NCBI RefSeq assembly: GCF_052055875.1
Contig: NZ_CP170508.1
Location: forward strand, 496,001 to 560,000
Direction of reading: 5' to 3'
DNA: 64,000 nucleotides
DNA from: Methanosphaerula subterraneus
Lineage (GTDB): Archaea > Halobacteriota > Methanomicrobia > Methanomicrobiales > Methanospirillaceae
Part shown: piece by piece, positions 44,823 through 52,527 of the stretch
Numbering within the stretch: the first letter of the stretch is position 1
Layout of the letters: every line of letters starts with the position of its first letter
Notes under the pieces: model-generated
Seen by the model: the letters and a program-made list of their open reading frames with translations, nothing else
Told to the model about the DNA's origin: nothing
Databases searched by the model: none
Made by a program: the position numbers and the translations under genes

Positions 44823-45302
44823 TTTCAGGACAGACCAAAAAATAAATGCCATGAGCATCTGATTGCTGACATCGACGGTGCCGGCCCGAAGAACCCGGCA
44901 AAATAAAAACATCAAAACCCAAAAAAATCCGCGGTGAAAAACATGGCGAGAGTACCTGGAACTGGGAGAACCGGTTCACCAGGTGGACTGATGTGGGCCT
45001 GTCAGTGCAGGGGACCGAAGAGGCCCACCAGGCAGCCGGCCTCCTCCGTGACGGCGGATTTCCTTCGACCTCACCTATACTTCGGCCCTCAAGCGGGCGA
45101 TCCGGACCCTCTGGATCGTCCTGGCAGGCTTCTGTCTGCTGATCCAAGGGTTGGGGGGGTGGTGCCCGTGTATGGTAACAGTCTTCAGTGGCGCTAGTTG
45201 CAGCCTTGGCGAAGGATAAGTGTGCCATTGATCATAGTTTTTCAATGTGGAAAGTTTTTGCTCTGAAAGTACCTTATCTAAAATTGGTATTATATCGGCG
45301 GA
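44823..45302. other. Region with a decayed membrane-protein gene fragment
   Basis: No intact gene. From about 44945 the plus strand reads as a plausible protein (GESTWNWENRFTRWTDVGLS, then TEEAHQAAGLLRDGGF) that changes frame near 45060 into DLTYTSALKRAIRTLWIVLA and a short membrane helix, ending before 45200. It has GC-rich host-like composition between two AT-richer defence genes, so it may be a remnant of the pre-insertion locus. The last 100 bases are AT-rich and may hold the apeA promoter. Confidence 0.4.
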
Positions 45303-46781
45303 ATGGATATGACGGATCAGAATCTGATTGAAGAGAGAGGATACTGGTGGCTTCCTGATAACCCAGATGTGAAACTTCCAGGCACCCTTGCGATCTCATC
45401 GAAAGGCGAGTGTGATCTCAAGTTGTTGGGTAGTTTCACGAAAATAGAGGATTTGGGAAAGTCCACTATTCAGCCGGTGATTCATGGTGTAGGAGAGAAA
45501 AATGGTCAATATACCCTCATGGATTGTTCAGGTCGCTCTGAAACAATCAGGATATCAATCCAGGGTGGTTCAAATATTAACTCTGAGGAATATCTAATCG
45601 GAACTGTTTATAGCGGCTGCTTTTTTCCAAAGCCCCATGATGTCAAATTTCCTAAAGTAGAAATCAAAATTGAATCCTTCGAGGACTGGCTCAACATCAT
45701 TGGATTTAGAACACAATATGAAGTCGATCCAGAAACAAAACGTCCTCATAATTTTTCAATCAGCCTACAGGAGCCCAAAACATTCTCCTTCTCGCTTCCC
45801 CGGTTCACGCTTCAGATCGTCTCCTACTATAGAATCGATCCATCGCCTAAAGTCAAGCATATTCAATCATCAGTCACCTGGTCAGTGCGGATAAACTACA
45901 GCGAAGATCAGACTCTAGACCAGGTCTATGCTGACATCGTTATTCTTCGCCATCTGATCGCTCTAGGAATGCGGAGACCGATAAAAATCCTCTCAGTAGT
46001 GCTCACATCGCCCAGGTTTATGCAAAAAATCGGTGAGCATGAATCCCTTATACCCATCCATTACTATTCCAGATTAATAAGTGCAGAAGAATCAGAGCAA
46101 GAAACGATTCATCCCCCTGACATGTTTTTTTCGTTTGATGACGTTCAAAATCATTTTTCCGATATTCTCACTCGATGGTTTGAGTTATACGATCAGATTG
46201 AGCCGGTATTAAGCCTATATTTCTCGACAATCTATAATGGTCGAACCGCATCTTCGGTGTCATTTCTTCAAATTGCCCAGGCACTTGAGACCTTCCACCG
46301 GCGCATTGAGGGGGGTCAATTTCTCTCTGATGCGGAAAGGGATGAGGTCAAAGCGGCTTTAATTGATGCGATTCCTGCTCATTTTTCTTGTGAAGAGAAG
46401 GAGGCTCTTGAAGGGAAGTTAACATTTATCCATGAATTTTCTCTTAGACCGCGGTTGCGAAGTCAAATTAATGCAGTAGAAACTGAATATGGCACTGAGG
46501 TTTCGAAATATATTAGGGATAAAAAGAAGTTCGTGGCAAATGTCACGGATACTCGGAATTATTTAACACATTACGACGAGTCGCTCAAGTCAAAGGCGAA
46601 ACAAGGGAAAGGTCTCCTTCTCCTCAAGGAAAGATGTCAGTTCCTTCTGGAAATGCTCATTCTGAAAGAACTCGGTTTTTCATTAGACATGGTGTCTTCA
46701 ATTTTGCTCAAAACATCTGTCTACCAATTTATTCTTCAATACCGAGAGTTGAATCCAGAAAGTGCTGAGGAAGAGTGGTGA
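45303..46781 (+). CDS. apeA: ApeA-type HEPN anti-phage protein
   Basis: A 492-residue protein. Its N-terminus (GYWWLPDNPDVKLPGTLAIS, then KGECDLKLLGSFTK) matches the ApeA N-terminal domain pattern, and its C-terminus (about 330-480) is a HEPN domain with the RNase-type RX4H motif in TRNYLTHYD. ApeA is a single-gene defence protein thought to cut host RNA, likely tRNA, on phage infection. The usual length of about 500 residues indicates it is complete. The ATG (45303; alternative 45309) follows an AT-rich leader. The next frame, a truncated helicase, begins at its stop, so the two may once have been co-transcribed. Confidence 0.88.
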   Translation: MDMTDQNLIEERGYWWLPDNPDVKLPGTLAISSKGECDLKLLGSFTKIEDLGKSTIQPVIHGVGEKNGQYTLMDCSGRSETIRISIQGGSNINSEEYLIGTVYSGCFFPKPHDVKFPKVEIKIESFEDWLNIIGFRTQYEVDPETKRPHNFSISLQEPKTFSFSLPRFTLQIVSYYRIDPSPKVKHIQSSVTWSVRINYSEDQTLDQVYADIVILRHLIALGMRRPIKILSVVLTSPRFMQKIGEHESLIPIHYYSRLISAEESEQETIHPPDMFFSFDDVQNHFSDILTRWFELYDQIEPVLSLYFSTIYNGRTASSVSFLQIAQALETFHRRIEGGQFLSDAERDEVKAALIDAIPAHFSCEEKEALEGKLTFIHEFSLRPRLRSQINAVETEYGTEVSKYIRDKKKFVANVTDTRNYLTHYDESLKSKAKQGKGLLLLKERCQFLLEMLILKELGFSLDMVSSILLKTSVYQFILQYRELNPESAEEEW

Positions 46782-47148
46782 GAATCTACATGATGGCATA
46801 ATTCAGGATTACCAGAATTACGTTCAGAGCTTCTTTACCTTCGAGGAACCCCGTATCCGTTCCTTTGTCGATGAGGAACTGATACAACATAACTCGCTCT
46901 GGCCCGATGCCCTGATCCAGGTCAACCCATCGTACGAATCTGTCGACACGATCGAGGGACTGGTCAAAACGGGCCTCCTTCACCCGGGAATTGCAGAGAT
47001 CTTCCGCGACGGGGAGGGGCGATCGCTCCGCCTGTACCGCCACCAGGTCGCAGCGATCGAGCAGGCAGTCGCCGGCCGGCCATTCGTCGTGACTAGCGGG
47101 ACCGGGTCGGGGAAGAGCCTGACCTATCTCATCCCCATCACTACATGA
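46762..47148 (+). pseudogene. N-terminal fragment of a DEAD/DEAH helicase
   Basis: About 120 residues that look like the start of a large helicase: an N-terminal lead (FFTFEEPRIRSFVDEELIQH, then YESVDTIEGLVKTGLLHPGI), the Q-like LYRHQVAAIEQAV and Walker A VVTSGTGSGKSLTYLIPI, then an immediate stop at 47146. All later motifs (DExH, SAT, motif VI) are missing. The break lies exactly where the convergent HIT gene ends, so a deletion joined the two. Such helicases occur in DISARM-like and other defence loci, but the type cannot be assigned. Confidence 0.75.
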
Positions 47149-47497
47149 GGGAGCCAGCCCGGGTTTTGTCCATGTCCCCGCGGTACCGCGGGATCAGGTG
47201 GACGTGGAGGTGCATCACGGTCTGGCCGGCCGCCTCCCCGCAGTTCACCCCGACATTGTAGTCGTCCGGGTGGAATGTTCCGTCGATCACCGCCTTCGCC
47301 TCCTGCAGCAGCCGGGGGAGTTCGGCCATCTCCTCATCTGTCGCCTCGAAGGGACCGGCGACGTGCCGGCCTGGGATCAGCAGCAGGTGGCCGGGGCTGA
47401 CCGGGTACCAGTCCCACCTGCCGTACCAGAGCCGGCCCTGCAGCACAACCTCCTCATCTGCCGGCCCGCAGAACGGACACCCGGTCATCCTCTCCAT
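47141..47497 (-). CDS. HIT family hydrolase
   Basis: A 118-residue histidine-triad protein, a nucleotide hydrolase or transferase acting on AMP-type phosphoramidates. It has CPFCGPADEEV at the N-terminus (a zinc-site pattern), PVSPGHLLLIPGRH in the middle, and the catalytic HxHxH in TVMHLHVHLIPRYRGD. The final MDKTRAGSLM differs from the usual ending and overlaps the truncated helicase, so the tail may have been altered by recombination. Upstream lies a 20-odd-base remnant of the HNH gene end that also precedes the HIT fragment at 55.8 kb. Confidence 0.85.
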   Translation of the reverse strand: MERMTGCPFCGPADEEVVLQGRLWYGRWDWYPVSPGHLLLIPGRHVAGPFEATDEEMAELPRLLQEAKAVIDGTFHPDDYNVGVNCGEAAGQTVMHLHVHLIPRYRGDMDKTRAGSLM

Positions 47498-47674
47498 TCG
47501 TCAACCCCCGGATGTCGATCAGATTCGATCGGCGGTACATATAGATTGTTCGGGCCGGCCGGGGGATGACGGAGAGATGATCGATCTGACCCGGAATCCG
47601 TTTCTGACGCCGGCATGCTGCGGGGCCATTCCCTCCAGGGATACCGGTTCTCCTCGCTCTGATCTCTCCCGCCG

Positions 47675-48004
47675 CTATTCATGAACCAGGGACTGAACCT
47701 GTTTTTTTAATGCCGGCAGGTCGTGTTCGACCACGTTCCAGACTGCATCACGGTCGATCCCGAAATAGTGGTGGATAAGGATATTTCTCAAACCGATGAT
47801 ATCCGACCACGGGATGCCAGGGTTTCGATCCCTGAATTCCGGGGAGATCCCCCGGACTGCTTCCCCCAGGATCAGGAGGTGGTGAATCACCCAGACCTGT
47901 GCCATCTCGTCATTGTAAAAGTAATCACGGCCCCGGACTGTAACCTTTTCAATTCGTTCAATGGCTTCCAGAATATCCAGTACACGCTCGGGATCATCTC
48001 TCAT
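47675..48004 (-). CDS. hepT: HepT-type HEPN toxin
   Basis: A 109-residue DUF86/HEPN protein with the RX4HxY motif in LRNILIHHYFGI, the RNase or AMP-acceptor motif of HepT toxins. It starts within the last four bases of the upstream mntA gene, the usual layout of MntA-HepT toxin-antitoxin modules, where MntA adds AMP to a Tyr of HepT to silence it. The protein has normal length and an intact motif. Confidence 0.92.
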   Translation of the reverse strand: MRDDPERVLDILEAIERIEKVTVRGRDYFYNDEMAQVWVIHHLLILGEAVRGISPEFRDRNPGIPWSDIIGLRNILIHHYFGIDRDAVWNVVEHDLPALKKQVQSLVHE

Positions 48005-48303
48005 AAGGCTCGCGCTTCCCGCAATACCCGTGAACGAATCCGGTCCCGGAGTCCTGCTTCGGTCACGATGTCGACCGGTCGATCGAGCAGCAGTGAAAGA
48101 TCCATGGCAAGACCCCCGACATCCAGAAGACTCCGATCAGGGTCCAGGTCGATCAGGAGATCGATATCACTATCAGGTCGGGCTTCGTTCCGTGCAATGG
48201 ATCCAAAGACCCGGATATTTCTGGCTCCTCTCTGCTGTGCCATCGAGAGGATCTCATCCCGTTTTCTGAGGAGGAGCTGCGTGATATCGGTCTCTGGGTT
48301 CAT
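48001..48303 (-). CDS. mntA: MntA-type nucleotidyltransferase antitoxin
   Basis: A 100-residue minimal nucleotidyltransferase with the GSx10DxD signature in VFGSIARNEARPDSDIDLLI, needed for AMP transfer onto HepT. Intact and of normal length, it overlaps hepT by 4 bases. An upstream T/A-rich stretch (ATTTTAAAGATC on the minus strand) may be the promoter. Confidence 0.92.
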   Translation of the reverse strand: MNPETDITQLLLRKRDEILSMAQQRGARNIRVFGSIARNEARPDSDIDLLIDLDPDRSLLDVGGLAMDLSLLLDRPVDIVTEAGLRDRIRSRVLREARAL

Positions 48304-48712
48304 GGTGTTCAGTGCCTACTTTGGTACCAGATCTTTAAAATGTATTCCTGTATCTCGCCAGGTCACAGCGTTTCTCCACCGGATTCTTCGGACCACGGGG
48401 TGAATCGTTCCACGAGGAACCCGGGATCAGGGATCCTCCGGTGCCACACGGTCGGACCGCTGGCAACACGTCGGAGTCCGAAGGTCTTCGACCTGAAGAC
48501 CTGCCGGGAGATGGCGATCAACGGCGTCCACGCCGATATCGGCGAGCGGCCGTGACGACGGGAGCGGCCGGCCCCAGCACGACCGGTGAGCGTGCCATCA
48601 CCATTATCGTGGGGAACGGTCATAGTATCTCCAGAGAAGTCGAGCGTCGATGCACGAGAGCAGACCTGATCGGAAGCAGCGTCGATCACGACGCCCACGG
48701 TATCCTTCAGCC
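48304..48712. other. Intergenic region without a supported gene
   Basis: About 400 GC-rich bases. Several short frames cross it on both strands, but none has a start site and family. It may contain decayed coding sequence (e.g. SPKVFDLKTCREMAINGVHA on the plus strand ending at 48555). Confidence 0.4.
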
Positions 48713-50113
48713 ATGACCCTGCGTTCCTTCATCTATCGGATCTGGCGAAGTCTGCCCTGGATACTCCTGCTGCTCGTGGTCGCCGCGGGCATTGCACCCC
48801 TGCTCGATCCGAACCCGGCGCCGTGGCTCACGCCGGCTGGTGAAACCGCTGTCCTCGGCCTGTTTATCCTGTACGTCATCTATGCCGTCCGGCACTGGTC
48901 AGCCGGCAACAGATGGACAGCCGTCCTGATGGTGACGACCCCCCTGCTCGCCACCATCATCGCCACGACAGCCTTCACCGACGCAACCCAGCTCGCCACG
49001 GTCCTGGCGTTCGCATTCGTCGTCGCCGCGTTCTGTGCCGGCATCCTCTGCTCGACCGGCGCCTGGGCGGCCCGGGTTATCCGGGACCGAACCTCCCATC
49101 GTCATCATCGCGATAGATTCCCCTCGGGATCGGTGGCGTTCATCGCCGTTATCCTTCTCTCCGGGGTTGCACTGAATGCGGCAACGCCCTCGTATCTGGA
49201 CCAGAACGTTGCTCTCATCACCCAATCGGCATACCCGGTTCTCTCTGCCCTGACGCCGGCCCTGCAGTACGACATTACCTATCCGACCGTGACGGTCCGG
49301 CCGGCAGTCGTCGGATCCAACCACGTGACCCTGTCGTCCGCCGATGCCGCCACCCTGCTCCCGACCCGAGCCGCACAGGAGGGAGGCGGAGCATCGTATA
49401 CGACCGATCCGACCACGCGATCCCTCCCATTCACGGTCAGGGGCAGGAGCGGGACCGTCGGCGTGACGCTCTACGGCGGTCTGAGCCAGTATCTCGACAA
49501 CAAACGGCCGGCATTCTACGGGGATTACCGGGAATATGTGAACGAACCGGCGCAGGCAGAGACCATCCGTGCCATCGCAAACGCGCTTCGGTCGCAGGCC
49601 GGCTCGGGCGACGATGCAGCCCGTGCCGCCATCAGTCTCGTCCAGCATATTCCGTACGACGATGCCCGATTGTCTGTTCAGTCCTCGGATCTGCGCCACC
49701 CGTACCAGGTGCTGTACGACAATACCGGGGTCTGCAGTGAGAAGTCGGTCCTCCTGGCAGCGCTGCTGAAGGAGCTGGGGTACGGGGTGGCGCTGCTCAG
49801 TTTCGATTCGCAGAATCACATGGCGGTGGGAATCCTGTGCCCGGCGCAGTATTCGTATCGCGGCACCGGGTATGCGTTCGTCGAATCGACGAGACCGACG
49901 ATTCCGACCGACGCCGATGGGAACTATGTGGGCGTGGGGGACCTCACGACGATGCCGACGGTCATTTCGATCGCTGCAGGGAGTTCATTCGCGACGATCG
50001 GTGAAGAGGCGGCGGATGCGAATGAATACCGGTCGTTGACGGCCGGGAGCGTGCTCCCCTCCGCCCAGTACGCACGCTACCAGGCGATCGTGAAGAAGTA
50101 CGATATTCAATGA
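48713..50113 (+). CDS. Membrane transglutaminase-like protein
   Basis: A 466-residue protein. Four or five membrane helices occupy residues 10-175. The external part (about 185-466) ends in a transglutaminase-like fold: catalytic Cys in NTGVCSEKSVLLAALLKELG, His in SQNHMAVGI and an acidic residue in YAFVESTRPT. Such archaeal proteins are thought to be proteases or cross-linkers at the cell surface. ATG 48713 begins the first helix; the longer frame to 48650 is less likely. Its N-terminal 70 residues are duplicated at 35.2 kb. No operon partner. Confidence 0.82.
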   Translation: MTLRSFIYRIWRSLPWILLLLVVAAGIAPLLDPNPAPWLTPAGETAVLGLFILYVIYAVRHWSAGNRWTAVLMVTTPLLATIIATTAFTDATQLATVLAFAFVVAAFCAGILCSTGAWAARVIRDRTSHRHHRDRFPSGSVAFIAVILLSGVALNAATPSYLDQNVALITQSAYPVLSALTPALQYDITYPTVTVRPAVVGSNHVTLSSADAATLLPTRAAQEGGGASYTTDPTTRSLPFTVRGRSGTVGVTLYGGLSQYLDNKRPAFYGDYREYVNEPAQAETIRAIANALRSQAGSGDDAARAAISLVQHIPYDDARLSVQSSDLRHPYQVLYDNTGVCSEKSVLLAALLKELGYGVALLSFDSQNHMAVGILCPAQYSYRGTGYAFVESTRPTIPTDADGNYVGVGDLTTMPTVISIAAGSSFATIGEEAADANEYRSLTAGSVLPSAQYARYQAIVKKYDIQ

Positions 50114-50270
50114 GGGGGCGGCCGGCTCGTCGACGGTCCTGTATCGACCGGGTCCTGCATCCCTCGCCATCGAGGGGATGCCGCTGCCGGCGGGGACATG
50201 GATGGAGAGACCGATTGTGCAAACACTGTCTGCACAATTCAGTGATGATAGACACCACGTGGCAATGTTG

Positions 50271-50286
50271 GAATAATATTTATAAT
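50271..50286 (+). promoter_or_regulatory. Likely TATA region of the PPC/PKD gene
   Basis: GAATAATATTTATAAT lies 20-35 bases before the ATG in otherwise GC-rich DNA, a good position for an archaeal TATA box with a short leader. Confidence 0.5.
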
Positions 50287-50306
50287 AGTATGCCCATTTC
50301 CCAACC

Positions 50307-51077
50307 ATGACCATAAGAAAAGTTGTATTTTCCGGTTTGTTCCTGATCGTCGCGCTGATCCTGATAGCACAGCCTGTAGCGGCAGGGGAGTATTTTTCCG
50401 GGACAGGATATGATGGGGTTCTGGACTATGTCGGAACCGGAGAGGTGCAGAGTTACTCGATAGACGTGGTGAGCGGTGATGACTTCAATATCCTGGCACT
50501 GATATACAGTCAGGCGAACAACTTTGATCTCTATGTCTATGATTCCTCAGGCACGCTGATCACATCGGCCGCCGCACCATACAGCACGGAGAATGGCCTC
50601 AATTACATATGGGCCGTCTCAACACTCACGCCAGGGAGATATGCCGTTAAAATCCACTCAACCAGTGGGTCAGGATATTTTGCATTCATCCACTTCAGTA
50701 AGAATATGCAGACCCAGACCGGAACGTCGGTCACCACGACGACGGTTACCACCGCTCCAACCACCGTGCCAACCACGGTGAAGACCGCTGTGCCCACCAC
50801 CGTCAAAACCGCTTCACCCACCACACCGGTGACGACATCGCCATGGACGGAGCATGGAAACAGCTGGAACTGGCCCTACGACCCATCGAAGCTCGACGCC
50901 TCGTCCGGGGATCAGATCGCATGGAAGTGGGACTTTGGAGATGGCAGCACTTCGACACAGAGGAGTGGAACCCATACCTACACAAGCGAGGGGTATTGGG
51001 ATGTGGAGCTGACCGTTACGTACAGGGGCGGTTCGACCGATACCTTCGGGTATACCGTACATACCTATACTTATTAA
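50307..51077 (+). CDS. Secreted PPC-like and PKD domain protein
   Basis: A 256-residue secreted protein. After a signal peptide (KVVFSGLFLIVALILIAQPV) comes a beta-sandwich resembling the pre-peptidase C-terminal (PPC) fold (about 27-132: SYSIDVVSGDDFNILALIYS, then GRYAVKIHSTSGSGYF), a Thr-rich linker (about 138-175) and a PKD domain (about 180-256, WKWDFGDGSTSTQRSGTHTY). It has no dockerin. It is probably a small surface adhesion protein. An AT-rich TATA-like stretch (AATATTTATAATAG) lies about 30 bases upstream. Confidence 0.78.
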   Translation: MTIRKVVFSGLFLIVALILIAQPVAAGEYFSGTGYDGVLDYVGTGEVQSYSIDVVSGDDFNILALIYSQANNFDLYVYDSSGTLITSAAAPYSTENGLNYIWAVSTLTPGRYAVKIHSTSGSGYFAFIHFSKNMQTQTGTSVTTTTVTTAPTTVPTTVKTAVPTTVKTASPTTPVTTSPWTEHGNSWNWPYDPSKLDASSGDQIAWKWDFGDGSTSTQRSGTHTYTSEGYWDVELTVTYRGGSTDTFGYTVHTYTY

Positions 51078-51309
51078 TCGGTACGGTTGACCGCATCGAA
51101 CGGGGGGCCGGCCTTCTTCGCCTCCTTCTCTTTTTCGGCTGCCGGCCCCTCGAACCGCTGACGTCATCTACGGGGTCGGGGAATGTCGGGGTCGGTTTCT
51201 TTCGAGGGTGAGTGGATCGGTGGAATCCTGTCTGCGGTGTCCCGGCTTTGAGGCGAAATCTCAATCGTGTCATGCTCTGGTCATCGGATACTGGATTCCG
51301 CCGGATTCA

Positions 51310-51398
51310 ACGATGAGCAGCAGGTGGCCGGGGGTGACCGGGTACCGGTCCCACTTCGCGTACCAGAGCCGGCCCTGGATGACCCGGCAGAACTGCCG
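51310..51398 (-). pseudogene. Internal fragment of a HIT gene
   Basis: About 88 bases match 47380-47475 inside the HIT gene (on the minus strand, GRLWYAKWDRYPVTPGHLLL). Neither the start nor the HxHxH motif is present. The 51078-51564 gap otherwise holds no gene. Confidence 0.8.
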
Positions 51399-51564
51399 GC
51401 TTGATCAGAGGAACACAAAAGATAACAGAAATCTATGCCATTCAAGAAAGGGGACTTTTTGGTCGCACATTCTGAATGATTCAGAGAAAAAAAGAGTTTA
51501 CCAACGAATCAAATATATACCGAACAGATTATAATTTCCGTGTAGTCTCCAGGTGATATCCTCC

Positions 51565-51768
51565 ATGCCCCCCTCAGAAAACTCCCCCATCGATTTCGAC
51601 GACCAGGACGCCGTACTCGCTGCAGCAGTGCGCTCCTTCGAGGTCGCGGCAAAGAGAGCCGCTGCAGAAAATGATGCCCGCGGGATCCCCACGCCGGTCG
51701 GCGTGAACGGAACCGTGCGGTATGTTCTGAACGGTCGCCTGTTGGATGAGACCGGATCCTCGAAGTAG
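51565..51768 (+). CDS. Small acidic protein upstream of the zeta-like kinase
   Basis: A 67-residue soluble protein with no recognised family (MPPSENSPIDFDDQDAVLAA, then PVGVNGTVRYVLNGRL). It ends 18 bases before the zeta-toxin-like gene and is probably co-transcribed. Position and size fit an antitoxin or partner, but it does not resemble the classical epsilon antitoxin that I recall. GTG 51553 is an alternative start. Confidence 0.6.
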   Translation: MPPSENSPIDFDDQDAVLAAAVRSFEVAAKRAAAENDARGIPTPVGVNGTVRYVLNGRLLDETGSSK

Positions 51769-51786
51769 TTAAAAAATGGATGCTTC

Positions 51787-52395
51787 ATGACAGACTGGAT
51801 GTGGATCGTTGGCGGCCCGAACGGGGCGGGGAAGACCAGTTTTCGGAGAGAATTTCTCGACAACCTGGGGCGGAACGATCTCGTGAACCTGAACGCTGAC
51901 GACCGGACGCAGGAACTTTTCCCCCGGTTTCCCAACAGAACCCTGCCTGAGGTCAACCTGATGGCTGCCCGGGAGATTGACGCCGAGGTGGCGGCCTGCA
52001 TCCGGTCCAACCGGTCGTTCCTTGTCGAGACGGTCCTCTCTTCTGACAAATACCGGGATGACGTCCTTGAAGCCAGATCCCGTGGTTTCAGGATTGGTCT
52101 GATTTACATCTCCCTGCATCCCCCGGAGCTGTCGCCGGCACGGGTGAGCGTGCGTGTCCGGAAGGGCGGCCATGATGTCGATCCAGAAAGAGCGATCAAA
52201 CGCCACCACTCGTCACACGAGCAGGCCGTCTGGTTCGCCCGGCTCGCCGACACCATGCTTGCTTTTGATAACTCCGGTTGGGACAGGATGCCGGTTCTGG
52301 TTGCAGCGAAACGTGCAGGAGAACCGATGGTTCATACGAATGCCGGCATTAATCCATCACTGGACGCCGTGATCAATGCTGTGAATACCCTATAA
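51787..52395 (+). CDS. Zeta-toxin-like P-loop kinase
   Basis: A 202-residue P-loop kinase of the zeta-toxin/AAA_33 type. Walker A is IVGGPNGAGKTSF (residues 7-19), followed by LVNLNADD, a helix, the typical SFLVETVLSS strand, and Arg-rich RVSVRVRKGGHDV, a probable lid contacting phosphate. Zeta toxins phosphorylate UDP-N-acetylglucosamine sugars; related stand-alone kinases have other substrates, so toxicity is not assured. It is intact and paired with the small upstream gene. Confidence 0.82.
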   Translation: MTDWMWIVGGPNGAGKTSFRREFLDNLGRNDLVNLNADDRTQELFPRFPNRTLPEVNLMAAREIDAEVAACIRSNRSFLVETVLSSDKYRDDVLEARSRGFRIGLIYISLHPPELSPARVSVRVRKGGHDVDPERAIKRHHSSHEQAVWFARLADTMLAFDNSGWDRMPVLVAAKRAGEPMVHTNAGINPSLDAVINAVNTL

Positions 52396-52527
52396 TTTCC
52401 CCCGTTCATTGCCGGGCTGGGAGGTGTGGTACTGAGGAGTCTCCGATGGTCTGTATCACCCGGGAAGAATCATCAGGAAGGAATAACAGCAGAACGAATC
52501 AATGAATTAGAATTAAGGTGGTTCTGA

